A DNA stretch of 64,000 nt, from the NCBI GenBank assembly GCA_029339505.1, contig JAQISU010000179.1, forward strand, positions 15,004,001-15,068,000, in the 5' to 3' direction. This DNA is from Unio delphinus. Lineage: Eukaryota > Mollusca > Bivalvia > Unionida > Unionidae. The notes below the pieces were generated by a model. It did no database searches and had not been told where the DNA came from. It saw only the letters and a program-made list of their open reading frames with translations. Within the stretch, counting starts at the first letter, position 1. Each line of letters begins with the position of its first letter. Positions 26,886 to 40,870 of the stretch are shown piece by piece. The position numbers were made by a program, and so were the translations under genes.

Positions 26886-28701
26886 TACAGTGGGACCCCG
26901 CTATAACATGCCCCGTTATAACACAAATTCGGATATAACACGGCTGTGGCATGGCTCCCGAAATTTCAGGTAATTTATTACAGGTATTTTTCTCAAAGAC
27001 CAAAAAAAAAAAGCCTTTTAGGTATGAAAAATAAAATACGTCAAGAGTTTAATTATCATTCTCATACTCATCTAAAAAGTGCGAAAAAAAACGTGTAGAA
27101 AATGTATTATCATTTTGGGGAGGAAATCACACACAAAAGCGAATATAAATAATCGTTGTATGGCTCGTAAAATTTCAAAAATTAACAAATTTCTTCTAGT
27201 TTTGTGCCAGAATAAACATGGGAAATACGAACCAAATGCTGGGCCTACTGAGAACTTTGATCTTTGTTTATTGTTGAAAAATGACAGCTCATAAGTGTCA
27301 ATATTATTATTACTGATCCCTGAGCAATGAAGCCATCATGTATACTTTGTGTTTGTCTTGAATGCATTCCGAATACAATCATTGCTCTAATAATCTCCGA
27401 TATATGTTCTCTTAATTTCATACACAACTAAGCAACAGCCAATGCGGGGGTTGATAAAAGATTCTCACCAGAATGTATAAATCAATTAATTTAAGTACAT
27501 TGTTTATCATCAAAGTGAACTGCCGAGCTAAACTTGTTCAAATCAAGGGGAAACGATTTATACAACATCAAAGAAACAAAAGCCGCCAACCACCAACATG
27601 TGTGCGTGGCTTGGTGGTGTTGTTTTATGCAATCTGTTGACATGTAAATTCGAATTGTGCAACTGAGAACTATAATTGACTTTGCCAAGAGCAAACGTGA
27701 CATTAGCAGAAAGCAGCTAAAAATCAGAGTTTTTCACAAATTAATAACTATTGACAGATGAGAAATGTAATGGTATAAAATGTATACGACACATAGGTCT
27801 CGGAAATGCTTATTTACGCATATTTGAATGCAAATATGTGATCTGGGACACATAAATCACTCGATGCAGGAGTCCTCCGTACGCATGCAAATAGCTGGGA
27901 GACAAAGTTAGTGTTGATTACTTTATCATTTTAGCTGTGCTGATATTTACAGTGACATAAATCAGTGGTTAAAATATAGCCAGTTCTGCCTGCTGTATTT
28001 ATTAGAGTACATCAAAAGAACATGACGCAATAGCTGGGGGGTAAGTTCAAAGGACTTTGACTAGCAGCTTGGGTGGGAAAATGTGCTGAAATTTACAATG
28101 ACTGAATTCAGAGACAGAAAGATCCTGAGATGTACATGTAATTATTATAAGAATACACTTTAGCTTCCATTATTTAATCTACGTACATGTATTATTTCAT
28201 CATTCATTACGTACACCTGTTAAGTAATTTTTGTTATTTTCTTTTCATTGAATTCAGTCACATAATGATCTGTGACAAAATTATTGAATATTTTACATCC
28301 GTGTGTGGATATTTTTTATGGAAATATTTGTATTATGGATTCAATATACGTTACAAGATTCGCTGGTGAGTACACGGTGTTGATACTCTTTTCATGCAAT
28401 AGATTATACATGTATATATAAATTAGACACGTGTATGTACCAATGCATGGTTCTAGGAATAAAGTAATATATTATATCTGCAATTTCTGTTACTACAGCA
28501 AATGTTTTTCTCATTTAATATATATTGATCAAAAATGGTACCTGTGCCATGCATTTTCACACCCGTCTTTATGTACCCCCCCACCAATTAAATCCAAAAA
28601 TGTGTTGGTATTGTACATGGCTGCTAATAACACGGTTCGGTTCATAACACGGTCGGATTCTATGGCTCCCAACTACCGTGTTATAGCGGGGTCCCACTGT
28701 A
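26886..28701. mobile_element. pogo/Tigger-like DNA transposon, non-autonomous
   Basis: Inverted termini CAGTGGGACCCCGCTATAACA at 26888 and its complement ending at 28699, flanked by TA on both sides (26886-26887, 28700-28701). The TA target and CAGT-type ends fit the pogo branch of Tc1/mariner. The 1.8 kb interior has no transposase ORF that I can recognise. Confidence 0.85.
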
Positions 28702-29418
28702 TTGTGTTCTCATTTACACTGTTTAAAATTTGTAGACCCACTAAATTCATGTTGGTAATGATTAACCCTTATTTTTTGTTTCGTTTTCATTTTACGTCTA
28801 CCGCTATCAAATATATGTATCAATCGATCGATCAACATTATTTCTCAAAAAGGGTCGATCTTCTCTATTACAAAAATACGTCTAATCTGGATCAAACAAT
28901 AAAACTAGAATGTATCTAATTCAACACAAAAATTAGTGACGTAATACACAATGTGTGAAGAGGTACACATGTTAAGCGAACAGAAACCACGTGGAATAAT
29001 GTTTTCGAATAACTCCCCAATATACAGTAATTTATCCTGAAATTAATGTCACTCTATGAGGAAAAAATAAACTACACCGTTATGAAGATATATTTATTCA
29101 CAGTTAATCACGGCATGATTAGAAAGTGAGTATTCAACACTATAAAATCTGCCACCCACCCGCTCTTTTGCCTTGGTGTAGATCCTTTTATCGTTTTTCT
29201 AATTATTATTATAGGTCTCTTGATAACTCGCTCCTTACTTATAGTGCGGCCGATGTTTTTGGACCCCCAATGTGCACAGGCTATCGAGGGAGTGGTGTAC
29301 TGACAATACTGCCATCACACTACCGGTATACAACAGAAGATCTGGCTCTTGTTGTATCTTTTAAACAGATAATAAAATACAATATAAACATCATCATGTT
29401 AATAGATAAGGTACGTAC
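28702..29418. other. intron sequence, no gene seen
   Basis: No coding signal. CCACTCCCTCGATA-type sequence near 29280 (inverted) and near 26130 suggests fragments of another pogo-like end. Confidence 0.5.
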
Positions 29419-29610
29419 CTCTCTGTTAAAGCAAGTTCTCTGCACATCATATTTAACTTGATCAGCAACAACCTCTCCATCATGGTGTATGAAGTAAGCG
29501 ATACTTCTGCCAGAGGGGGTTAGGTGACGTTGCCAAGGACTCAGCTTATGTACTTTTATTGGTCCACCTGGCAAGAAGGTAGAAGCAAATAATCTTCCTC
29601 GACTCGATGT
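29419..29610 (-). CDS. host exon: A2M/complement/CD109-like protein, MG5-MG6 junction
   Basis: A 192-bp phase-0 exon on the minus strand. The acceptor ...GTGACTTTCAG precedes 29610 and the donor GAG|GTACGT follows 29419. It encodes 64 residues with TSSRGRLF, LTPSGRSIAYFIHHDGEVVA and DVQRTCFNRE. The SRG...TPsaR..aYyi..DGEvvaDs signature is diagnostic for thioester-containing proteins. It joins exon 43005-42940 in phase, completing the xxVVxxSRGxL motif. Confidence 0.92.
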
Positions 29611-30220
29611 CTGAAAGTCACAAAGAAAAAGTTAAGTTACTGAATCTCATTATAACAGATACCTTAAACAATAGTATATAAAACTACCAGTATGATAAGG
29701 AAGATTTAAATCACAAAATAAATTTATTTTAAAACAACCTTTACCACATGAACCTAAAAGTGCACGTGTGTGTCTTTGTTTGGATATCAATTATGGATTT
29801 TATTTATGTGTTATAATTTTGAGAAAGGCTGATTCATTTTCCTTACAACAGCTGACTTTCCAAATTTTCAAATCAAAAGTTACCTTAGGGAAGCCTTGTT
29901 AAAACTCAATGGTCAAGGTTCATGAAATTAAATCTTGATATATTATGTAGAATCAATTATATTACACAATGGTTCTAACCTAAGACAAAATGTTTTGATA
30001 GGCAGTAAGAAAGGGCATGACACATTAGCTTAACAAAATCTCTCGAGTACAATATCTTGTAAAATGACTGTGAACTAAAACTTTGACCAAAAAGCTGATG
30101 AAAATTAATTTTGAAAATTATTATCTTTCTTAGCAATTTGAATATAGAAAATGACTGCTGATGTACCACATACCACATAGCTAGCAAGAACACCCGTTCA
30201 TCGGAAATCTATATAGATCT
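29611..30220. other. intron sequence, no gene seen
   Basis: AT-rich, no coding or repeat signal. Confidence 0.6.
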
Positions 30221-31440
30221 AAGCATTTGTCACTTAGGTACCAAGAACCCCGACCAGTAGAAATCAACAGTACTGCATATTTAGATGTGTCACCTAGATA
30301 CCAAGAACCCCAACCAGTAGAAATCAACAGTAATGCATATTTAGATGTGTCACCTAGATACCAAGAACCCCAACCAGTAGAAACCAACAGTACTGCATAT
30401 TTAGATGTGTCACCTAGATACCAAGAACCTCAACCAGTAGAAATCAACAGTACTACATATTTAGACGTGTCACCAAGATACCAAGAAACCCAACCAGTAG
30501 AAACCAACAATACTGCATATTCAGATGTGTCACCTAGATACCAAGAACCCCAACCAGAAGAAATCAACAGTACTGCATAAATTAGATGTGTCACCTAGAT
30601 ACCAAGAACCCCAACCAGTTGAAATCAACAATATTATAGATTTAAATATGTCACATAGATAACGAACCCCAACCAGCAGAAAGCAATAGCAGATCTAGAC
30701 ATGCATCACCTAGATAGCAAGAACCCCAGACAGTTGAAATCAATATAGTTGTTGTTGTTGTTGTTGTTGTTGTTGTAGGGTTTAACGCCATTTTTCAGCA
30801 CAAGATAGGCTATGCATGGCAGCCAGTATTAATAGTGGAGGAAGAACCTGGAAAATCCCCAGAAAGAACCAATGACCAACAAGAAGCTACAACATCAATA
30901 TAAGATCTCAATAAGTGTCAACCAGATATACAGGAGAAACCCCAACCTGCACTAATTAATAGTAGATCTTGAAAAGTATCTCCTAGAAAGCAAGAACCCC
31001 AACCAGTAGAAAGTAACAACAGATCTCGAAAACTGTCACCAAGAAAGCAAGAACCCCAACCAGTAGAAATCAACAATAGATCTCGAAAAGTGTCACCAAG
31101 AAAGCAAGAACCCTAACCAGTAGAAATCAACAATAGATCTCGAAAAGTGTCACCAAGAAAGCAAGAACTCCAACCAATTAGATCTAGATGTGTCACCAAG
31201 AAAGCAAGAACCCCAACCAGTAGAAATCAACACTAGATCTCGAAAAGTGTCACCAAGAAAGCAAGAACTCCAACCAGTAGAAATCAATATTACTATTGAT
31301 CTAGATGTGTCACCTAGATAGCAAGAACCCAACCAGTAAAAATTAACAGTAGATCTAGGTATGCACCAGCTAACAGAAATTAACAGTAGATGTAGGGATG
31401 TAACAACTAGATAGAAAGAACCCCAACCAGCAGAAATCAA
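30221..31440. repeat. 57-60-bp minisatellite, two subfamilies
   Basis: 30221-30730 has a 60-bp unit around CACCTAGATACCAAGAACCC and CAACCAGTAGAAATCAACAG. 30900-31440 has a related unit of about 57 bp with GATCTCGAAAAGTGTCACCA and AGAAAGCAAGAACCCC. The array is split by a SINE at 30748-30893. Both strands are open over long stretches, so ORFs here are not genes. Confidence 0.95.
30739..30902 (-). mobile_element. SINE family B, 5'-truncated, inserted in the minisatellite
   Basis: The minus-strand SINE body 30748-30893 starts (on plus) with (GTT)n, then AGGGTTTAACGCCATTTTTC, matching the 3' half of the copy at 651-902. Flanking duplications ATCAATATA are at 30739-30747 and 30894-30902. Confidence 0.85.
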
Positions 31441-34261
31441 TTGCCAATCAAGGCAAGTGCCGCCTATTGCAATTATAAATCAAGTCAGCAGAAAACAATT
31501 TAGTAGGTTTAGGCATGTGAAGCAGATTCTGACAAAGCTTTACTTCAAATTCTTGCATGACTATTCAATGACACATAACATATGAATATGAATCTTGTTT
31601 TTGCTGTTTTAAACTGAATATAAATGTGTAAAATCTACATGTAAGCAACTTCAACACACTTTATGACTATATTACCCAGAATGTAATTTCTGTTTGCTGA
31701 TGAATTAAACAGTTACAATGCCACATGGGAATTCAATATTCTATACCAAAATATAAGATAATCTCCCACAAGTCCCTCAGGGTGAAAATATCCTATACAT
31801 GTACACACAATTAAGATAAGAAAAGAACGTACTAATTTGAAGGCTGATGTCACACAAATAAGTCACCTTAAACTTGTATAATGTACACACATCAACAGCG
31901 AAATTAGAGAGAATTTTTGGTGAGAGATAGGATGCTTAGGTAGTTGAAATATCTTTGACCTCAACACAGTAAGATTGTCATATTGCTTTCATTCAAGGCA
32001 GTAGATCCAGTAAATGAATGTTTAAAAGTATTAATTCTTGGCTTTGCAGTTTTAAATATGGGTCTGATGCTGAAAAAGAATACATGTGCATATAGATGGT
32101 ATTGCTGGACTGGACAAGTATATTACCCAGGTACAAAGTTCTTAAATTATTAACAACTTTATAAACCAAAATATATATCAAGACGGAAACAAGTAAGAAA
32201 TGATCTGTTATTCAATCTGTCACTTTGAAATTTAATTATATAATTAATTTTAATCTATGTGCATGGATTCCATATTGTGAAACTGTAGTCTAAATTAGGC
32301 AATACATATATATGTTGAATAAAATAATTTTGTTGCATGAATATGTAGATATTTTTTTTCTTCTGTATTCAAGTAAAGCAAGGCCTGGAACCTATAAGTT
32401 ACAGACATGATGATTCCAAGCTAGTTTATCATTAAATTTAAGAGTTTATAGCATTCTACACTAGATATATATATTCATCATTTACAGTCCAATGGTGTTT
32501 TGCATGGATAATTGGTTTGATGTTATTACAAGCAATGCATTGGGATTTGAATATAATGGGTACATTTCATCGTTTTGACACTGTTTACTGACATAATTAA
32601 GCTTGTACTGCAGATGTTCTTGTGTTGCTGTCATCGCCTGTCATGTTGTAAGGAAGATAACCAAAATTAGCGTAATAATGTACAAAGGTTGGTTCTGCAA
32701 ACAATGAGGTGTCAAGCCAGTTATCTGACACGGTCACAGGAACTCGTGACTGGTACTTTATTTTAGCCAAGCCAGTAACATAACATGGCCATAACATGGT
32801 TCATAGATAATTGAAGAAATCCTGTGTTAGGATCAAAAGAACATTAAGTGGAGGTCGTAAATCCACCCTTGACAGACTGCCAGAGAGGGGGCAGTGTCTG
32901 CTAATTATGTGAAACGGTGGTGAATCAAAATCCACTCGGAGTTGAGCAAGGCATGGCCACCATTATAATCGCAAGTTTATTTATTATCTTGTGAACTAGA
33001 CATCATTAGTCACTAAACCATCTTGCAGGAATTATATGGGAAATAAGATACACCGACGTCATTTGAAATTGGCAGGAAACTTGTTATTTTGAGAATTACA
33101 AAGAAGCTTCAGTACTGGTCAGTAACTATTTGCTTGATTGTTGTAATATATTATGGCAAAGAAATTGTATTTTAATTATGTGCAGAAAGTATACTTCATT
33201 ACTAGAATCAATTACTATGTAGAATTACTATTTGTAGGGTTTGATTCATTTGTAGTGTTTGATCTACAAGCATATTTTGAGATATGAGCAATGTTTATGT
33301 AAAAATTTAATATTGTAATTCACTATTTGGTTAATTCATAGTAACCTTGTGCATTTATTTATTCATGTGATATTCTAGATTTGTAAATGTTGAATTGAAT
33401 TATAACTTTGTATAATGGTTGCAGTGTGCAACATTATTTAATAGGGATTTGACAATTTGTTTATACTTGTAGGAGTATCAAGTGTAAGGATATATCAGCA
33501 CATGGATATGTGGATATCTGTGTACACTTTGTAGAAGCGCAATGTCCAGAATTGTGTCTGATTATGTTATATTGTTCTGTATAATAAGACTGAGAATCTA
33601 TATATACCGTGTACCCCATATGAGCAAGAATGGGTATTTTGATGTCCATGAATGCGTGACCAAAGAAGGTAATGGCTTATCTGATGATATTGTGTAGTGT
33701 GAGTTTAGATAGCTAGGGGAATATGCTATACTAATGTCATTGTGTTGTACAGGAAGCTTTTAGGGACCAGAGGAACTGCGGGAGACCAAGGGAAATACCC
33801 TAGTGCAGCTGGTCCCGAGTCTCTGGGAGACAAAGAAATTTGAAGAACGGAGGCAGAACTTAGACAGACAGGAGGGAACTGAAGTACCAGTTCAGAGAAG
33901 TATAATACAGATGAGTAGGAGCACTGGACAGGAGGATAGTCTATCTCTCTAAGTCAGATGAAGAAATAGTCAATCACTTGGTCGAGTAATAGGGTTTTAA
34001 ATTTGAATTTTATTTGAGAAATGACTGTTACTGAATAATATTAATTGTTGTTTATTTGAATTTCACATTTTGTGTCTTCATTAATTTAACTGTCAGCATC
34101 GCTGTCTGGGGGCTCAGAGCTTTGCATTTCTTTATCACTACTTCAATTTCTGACAAAAAATGAGCCAGGGTGGGTCTTCTGTAATAATTTAATATAATAT
34201 TATTGGGAGCACCCCACCCCAGCCTAGTTAACAAGAAACCTTCACATTGCCCCATTATACA
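31441..34261. other. intron sequence, no gene seen
   Basis: 2.8 kb without coding signal. A locally GC-richer stretch at 33750-33960 has no ORF or repeat partner in the window. Confidence 0.55.
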
Positions 34262-37200
34262 TGGAAATCCATACACATCAAAACTCCTAAATTTCATTCA
34301 TGTTTTCAACCTCAGTCATTTAACCAACCCACTGATAAAATGGTAAGATTTTAGACTGGATTCTTCATAGAACCGATGATAATATTCTACAGTCCTCCCC
34401 GGTATTCCACAAACTTGCATCAGATCACCTCTGCATTATTTGCCATCTGGACGTATCAGTCCCTAACCACCACCTTTATTTGCTATTAAGAGAAACCTCC
34501 GTATGATAAATAGAACCAAACTAATCCATGACAGCCAAGCAAACCTAACAACCTGCTTGCCTTCTACAGCAGAAAAATTCAATAATTGCCTATGTTCATT
34601 ACTAGAAAAACATGCCACAGAACCACCAAGCAAAGAGTATCAATTCAAGTGTGTTATCCATGGTATAGCAGTGTTAGGTACCAGCTTCACACTGCTAAAA
34701 GAGACCACCATAAAGCTGAAAGGCTTTGGCTTTCATCAAGACTAACGTTTCATAAGCAAATCTATGAAGCTGCAAAGAAGAATGTCACAAACACAATCCA
34801 TACAATGAAATCAGCCCACTACAGTACTGAGTTCACAGAAAGCTGCAAAGAGCTATTCAAGATTACTAAAAAGCTAATGTCAAGGAACAAATGTACACTA
34901 CTTCCAACTACCTTCTCTCCAGTTGACTTTCCAGACCTGTTTGTAAATTTCTTCCATGACAAAGAACAAACCATCAGAGATAAGCTTGACAACACAATTT
35001 CATTTGACTCATCATCACCATACAGAATTTCAACAGCAACTGTTAGCAGCATTTGATCCTGTCTTTATGGATTTAGTAAGTACAGTCATGATGAAGAGTG
35101 CACCAAAGTCATGCGAACTTGATACAGTTCCAACATCACTGCTGCTTGAGTGCTTAGGTCCAATAATGCCTTTACAAACTGATGTTATTAACATCTCTCT
35201 CATCTGGGGAATTACAATCGTTTTTCAAGACTGCCATTGTAAAGCCTCTGCTGAAGAAACAAACACTCAACCATAATGAACTACCGCCCAGTTTCTAATC
35301 TCCCATGACATGTAAAAAATCTTAGAAAAAGTTGTTAAATCCCAACTTGTATCTCATTTGAATTCAAAATGTCTTTTTAGCAATATACAGTCTGGCATAG
35401 TAGCCTCGCCACAGTACTGAAACTACTCTTCTAAAAGTAGTTATTGACATTCTCTCTGCTTTGGATAGCACAAAAGATTACAGTCCTCACCCTCCTTGAT
35501 TTGTCTGAAGCATTATGATAATATATATCATAATATATTACTTCGTCATATAAGCATGAATTTGGAATTCATGATACGGCCTTACTGTATTTCAAGTCCT
35601 ACGTAGTCAACAGGACACAAATTGTGTCTACAAATAGAATACACTCCAGCCCTGTTGATATATGATGTATTGTTCCACAGGGTTCTGATATTGGACCTGT
35701 TCTCCTCATTCTATACACTATAGACTCTATATATATTTCAAGTGTCATAGATCATCATCCAGTGTCTCACCAATTGTACGCTGATGACACCCAAGTTTAA
35801 AAATCTAGTCACCAAACTTAAGCTGATGATACCATCCAAGGAGTAGAGAGATGCATTTCTGATGTGAAATCATGGATGACATGTAACAAGTTGCAGATAA
35901 ATGATGATAAAACTGATGCCATTCTGATCACAACACAAAGACTTTCTCATTCACATCCTTTACCTCAAACAATAAATATCAGCAACACCAACTATAAATT
36001 CACAGTCAGTCTGAAGCCTAGGTGTTACTCTGGACAGTACTCTTCACATTGCACCAACATGTCATGAACATATGCAAGGCTGCATATCTTGAATTGACAC
36101 GCATCAACTCCATTTACAAATATCTTTCCGTTGGTGCCACTAAAACACTTGTGTGTTCATTAGTACTTTCAGTACTGGACTAATGTAGCTCAGTTCTGTC
36201 TGGAACCACTCTGGTGACCTAGTGGTTAGAGCATCCACCGTGGAAGCGGAATGTCATGGGATCAATCCCGGCTGAGTCATACCAAATACTTACAAAAATG
36301 GTACTAACAGCTGCCTCGTGTGACACTCAGCATTAAGAGGTTAGTGTTAGGACTGGTCAGCCTGGTGTCAGGATAATGTGACTGGGTGGGACATCATCCT
36401 ACATGTCTGTGGCATGATGCCCCAGTGCTAGACATCATATAAACTGTCTTACTGCAGACATCATAGTGATATGACTGACAAATTGTTAAAGCTACGTTAA
36501 ACATCCTAATCAAACAAACAAACCAAAAAGTTCTGTCTGGTTCATCTCAATATCCACTCTAGAAACTTCAAAACGTTCAAAACACAGCTGCTCAGATCAT
36601 CTTTAGAATACCATGATCAGAGCACGCCTCCCACTGCATTATACCCTATTACTGGCTATCCATTCACTCCAGAATGAAACACAAAATGTGTTCTCTGTGC
36701 TATGTTTTACTGACGGACTCCAGTCCAACATACCTATCTGACTTCACCCATGTGTACACACTAGCAAGATACTTAAGATCCTCTTCTGACAATCGTATAC
36801 TCATTATACCCACTATGAAAACGAAACAATATGGAAAACATTCTTTTGCAAACCAGTGCCCAGCAATGTGGAATGAATTGCGCATTAAAATTAGACACAA
36901 AGACAGTGATCCCTTTCAAAAGTGCTCCTGAAACGCACCTATTTGGACTGCAAGAACAAACTTAAAGACCTAATAATGTTTCCTAACTTAACTATTTTAA
37001 CCTTGTTTTGTTTTATAATATTATGGTGGTTTTTTTAATATGTAATCAGATTATATATGTGTTTTTTATGTAATAGGTGTTTTCTAATATTGTAAAGCGC
37101 TTAAAGCTTCTAGAGATTAGGCGCTATACAAAATCCTTATTATTATTATTATTATTATCATTATTATTATTATTACTATTATTATTATTATTATTATTAT
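34262..37200 (+). mobile_element. CR1/L2-like LINE, copy A (dead)
   Basis: The plus-strand remnant contains the endonuclease C-terminus and linker (34262-34900) and a decayed RT. It is homologous to 62085-64000, where the RT motifs LDLSAAFDTINHDILL, GVPQGSVLGP and ADDTQ are clearer. Many stops and frame changes. The 3' end has the CR1/L2-like TTGTAAAGCGC...GGCGCTATACAAA signature followed by (TTA)n at about 37135-37200. A SINE interrupts it at 36204-36528. Confidence 0.8.
36192..36540 (+). mobile_element. tRNA-derived SINE, family A, copy 2, nested in a LINE
   Basis: Body 36204-36528, with 12-bp duplications AGTTCTGTCTGG at 36192-36203 and 36529-36540. A-box-like TGACCTAGTGGTTAGAGCA near 36212, B-box-like GGGATCAATCC near 36258, and a (CAAA)n tail. 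Confidence 0.93.
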
Positions 37201-38300
37201 ATGAAATTCTGCATAATCTGCATGCATATCAGTTTTTATGTTCTATATATATTTTAAGAAAGTCATTAATATACAAGGGCTAATGAGTTAATATTTCCTT
37301 GCACAATTGAATTTAGAAAAGATCCATATGCACTTCAAAATGAATGACTGACAACTCCAATATAATCTGTTGCTTAAAGTTTGTACTTGGTGGCCTGCTT
37401 CTTTCCTTGTAATCCAAACTCCTGCATATTCATGGTTGTAACAGCATTAGGAACAAAGTCAAATGTTATTCATTGTAATTTTACTCACATCAAAGCTACA
37501 GGATAACAGAACAAGCTAACATATGCCAAAATAGAGATATTTTCTAAATCAGTTGATAAATGGAGGGAAAAAAGTTACTGCATTACCATGGTAAAACCAC
37601 CACTGTATGTTGGGCGAAAATATGCAAAACTGGCCATCAAGATGACCGCAGTAGTGTTCATTTGGTAAAATCAACATGTAATAGATAACAGGCTTAATGA
37701 AAGTCATAAAACTAATAGTGAGCGGTATAAAACAGGGAACCCACGTTTTGTAATGGAATTAGATGTGTTGAATCAAAAATACTGGACTGTATTTGAAAAC
37801 ATATTTCACAATTCTTATGTAAAAACTGGAAGTATCTTGAGAAAATGACAATGCAATTCAACTCACATTGGACCTTACTAAGAAAGCAAACCTGTACATT
37901 ATACATGTATATGGTAATGGCTTTGGTCTTCATGTTGTATTTCCCAATGTAAATTATCCCATTTTCTGACGAAATTATGACCAAAGAAATCACTGTCATA
38001 GTTTCATAAAGGTTTATTATAGTTTAGGAATATTTCATTGCTTCAAGACTATAACATAAATAACAATAGGATTGCAAAATAATTTCATTTAACTGTGAGT
38101 TCCTTTCCATTATAATACAGTAATACCTCGAACATTCTCGTTTCTGGTTTTCTCGAATTCACGGATTCACGAAATTTTCATTGGACCATAACTAATTTGT
38201 ATCCACGATTTTTTCACAGATCTGTGTGAAATATTTCCTATTTGTTACTTGGTTTTACCTTAATGTGAGTGCAAACGAAAACGGCAGCCAATGAATTAAT
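37201..38300. other. intron sequence, no supported gene
   Basis: A possible exon at about 37895-37970 on the minus strand was considered and rejected because neighbouring exons already join perfectly without it. Confidence 0.55.
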
Positions 38301-38314
38301 ATAGGGGTAATATT

Positions 38315-39018
38315 AGTATACCGTACTATAAATGCGCTAGTGTGGCAAATACCCATTTCGTCCAATTGTCCTCTCACTCTTGCCACCCCATTTTTGATAT
38401 TTGGAAATTTATGCTGGTGTGTAGGGTCAGAGCGCATTCCCTATGGAAAAGATGGAATTTGCTGACACCATTTTGTGTTGGCATGGGGTAGCTGCTTACT
38501 TGCTGGCCGAGCAAACTTGAACGAACGTTCATCGATATATACCTGCATGAAATCGATAGGAATGATTTATTTTCTCAATAATCATGAGAATATCATTCGT
38601 TACTTCTTTAATCCACTGAAAGATGAGACAAAAGTACATTGTTGCTGAAATTAGTCCCAATCTAGTAATTTGCATTTTTAGTCACGTGACTACACAAATC
38701 TCGCAACCTACATGTTAATGACATCAAAGGTCAGACAGTCACGTGATACATGCATAAAAAATATGCCATTTCTAGTGTTTTGTAGGAAAACAAATCCAGC
38801 AAAAAAATGAAAGTTAGATAAATTTGTTTTAGATAAATGAAGAAATAAATCATATTCCTATCGATTTCATGCAGGTATATATCGATGAAGGATCGTTCAA
38901 GTTTGCTGGGCCGGCAAGTAAACGGCTACCCCAAATGTCCAAATTTCAAAAATGGGATGGCAAGGGTCAGAGGAAACTCGGACTAATACCCATTAGGCAA
39001 TACTGTACTGTACTGTAT
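38315..39018. mobile_element. fold-back (long inverted repeat) element
   Basis: 38335-38590 and about 38850-39005 are imperfect reverse complements. Shared blocks include CCTATCGATTTCATGCAGGT against its complement near 38545, and TGGCAAG...GAGG/CCTC...CTTGCCA. The spacer of about 260 bp is unique. No ORF. Exact ends and target duplication are unclear; CAGTA-rich sequence lies at both margins. Confidence 0.7.
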
Positions 39019-39489
39019 TTTTGCGAAAAACATTTATTTCTTTTTTAAGGGTAATGTATTAAGCTATTGGGCAGTGGGCAGATGTTCACATTTGCACGGG
39101 ATATAGACGACCCCGCCCTCCACTAGTCCCCTGCTGCCTTGCAGGTTAGGTTTTGGATAACCAAAGGCTAGGGTGCTGTCACAGTACCTGATTGGGTGTA
39201 TGAACTTTCTCAATAAGGTCACCGCCCAGGGCGGAGGAGTCCCAAGAAGGACTCAACGGCCATGTGTCCGGGACCAAGGCGAGCCACTAGTTATGTGGAG
39301 TTCGGCTGTGGTCAATAGCCTGGAGAGGGATGGGCTCTGCCAGGTTCATTGCCCAAGACAAACCACATGCAATGACAACTTTACCTCCACCCATACCGGA
39401 TCGGTCGTCGCCTGGAACAAGGACTGCGCCTTTTGTCTTGCACCAGGGCAGAGGTGTTAAGTGTGCTACTGGTGCACGATCACCACCAA

Positions 39490-40870
39490 AACTCCAAATC
39501 AGAAACAACATCAGCATTGGTACATGGAACATCAGGACATTAAGAACGCCTGGAAAGGTAGAGGAACTAATACATGAAATGAAAAGATACCACTGGACCA
39601 TCCTGGGACTGTGCGAAGTGCGATGGAAGAACCTTGGGGAAACATCAACACAGGATGGTCATAAACTATACTACTCTGGCAGAGAAGATAAACATGAACA
39701 TGGTGTCGGATTTCTCGTCCACAAAGACACTGTGAACACTGTCATGAGTTGTCGGCCAGTCTCCAGCAGGCTTATCATCATACGCTTGATGGCAACACCG
39801 CTCAATATCACCATTGTGCAAGCTTACACTCCAACTACAGACCATGATGATGAAAAATTAAGAGAATTTCTACGACCAACTGCAAGAAGTCCTGGACCAG
39901 ACACCAAAGAAAGACATTCTTGTGGTGCAAGGAGACTGGAATGCCAAAATAGGAGAGGATGCTGTTGATAACTGGAAAGGCACATGTGGACGATACTACA
40001 ATGCAGAGACCAACGACAGAGGCTTAAGGCTCCTGGAATTTGCCAGCTTCAATGATCTGAAGCTGATGAACACGTTTGGTCCACACAAAGCATCCAAAAA
40101 ATTGGACCTGGCATAGCCCGAATGGAGAACACCATAACCAGATTGATTATATCATGGTGAAGAGACGTTTCCACGCCAGCGTAAACATTGCCAAGACAAG
40201 AAGTTTCCCAGGAGCAGACATTGGAAGTGACCATGACTTAGTGATGATGACCCTCCGACTATGTCTAAAAAAGGTTGACAAAGAGGGCCCCACAAGAATC
40301 AAGTTCAACCTTGACAAGCTAAAAGTCCCAGAGGTCTTGGAAGCCTTCCAGGCAAGGATAGGAGGGAAATTTGCACCACTGTTACTTCTTAGTGCAGAGA
40401 ACACAGTTATAGACACAATGATTGACACATTTAACATAGCAGTTACCCAAACAGCCAGTGAGATCCTTGGCAAACATCGACAACCAAAGAAACCTTGGGT
40501 TACAACAGACATACTTGATCTGTGTGACAAACATCGAGAGCTAAAGAAGAAGAAGTCAGAAGTAGAAGGAGCAAAATAATACAGGGAAATCAACCAGGTT
40601 ATCAAGAAAAGCATGAGAAAGGCAAGGGAGACATGGATTGAAGACCAGTGTAAAGATATAGAAAACAATCTAAAGAAAAATAATAGCAAAAAAGCATTAT
40701 ACCAACTGGTGAAAGACCTGACCAAGGACGCTCCTCCATCATTCAAGATAAGGGAGGGAAATGTCTTACAGAAAAACAAGACATTCTTAAGAGATGGACA
40801 GAATACTGCTCAGACCTGTACTACCACAGACCTACAGGGGACCCAGACATACTCAACACCCCATCAGTGA
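39490..40870 (+). pseudogene. LINE endonuclease and linker, frame-broken
   Basis: APE endonuclease motifs SIGTWNIRTL, LGLCEVRWKNLG and VQGDWNAKIGEDA lie in different frames (39330-39968, 39922-40116), and the catalytic end (NQIDYIMVKRR, GSDHDLVMMT) in a third (40076-40579). The linker resumes at 40613. At least three frame changes. Confidence 0.85.

Noticed and set aside
30181..31440. Repeat ORFs of 68-117 codons (RYQEPQPVEINSTAYLDVSP-type)
   Set aside because: Tandem 60-bp minisatellite, open on both strands, split by a SINE, no splice or start evidence.
32820..33960. Possible solo LTR or host exon in a GC-richer patch
   Set aside because: No TG...CA ends with duplication, no second copy in the window and no ORF.
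37895..37999. Candidate host exon on the minus strand (SENGIIYIGKYNMKTK)
   Set aside because: Exons 43005-42940 and 29610-29419 already join in phase to complete the SRG motif. The donor here (GTTTGC) is poor and the acceptor phase does not fit.
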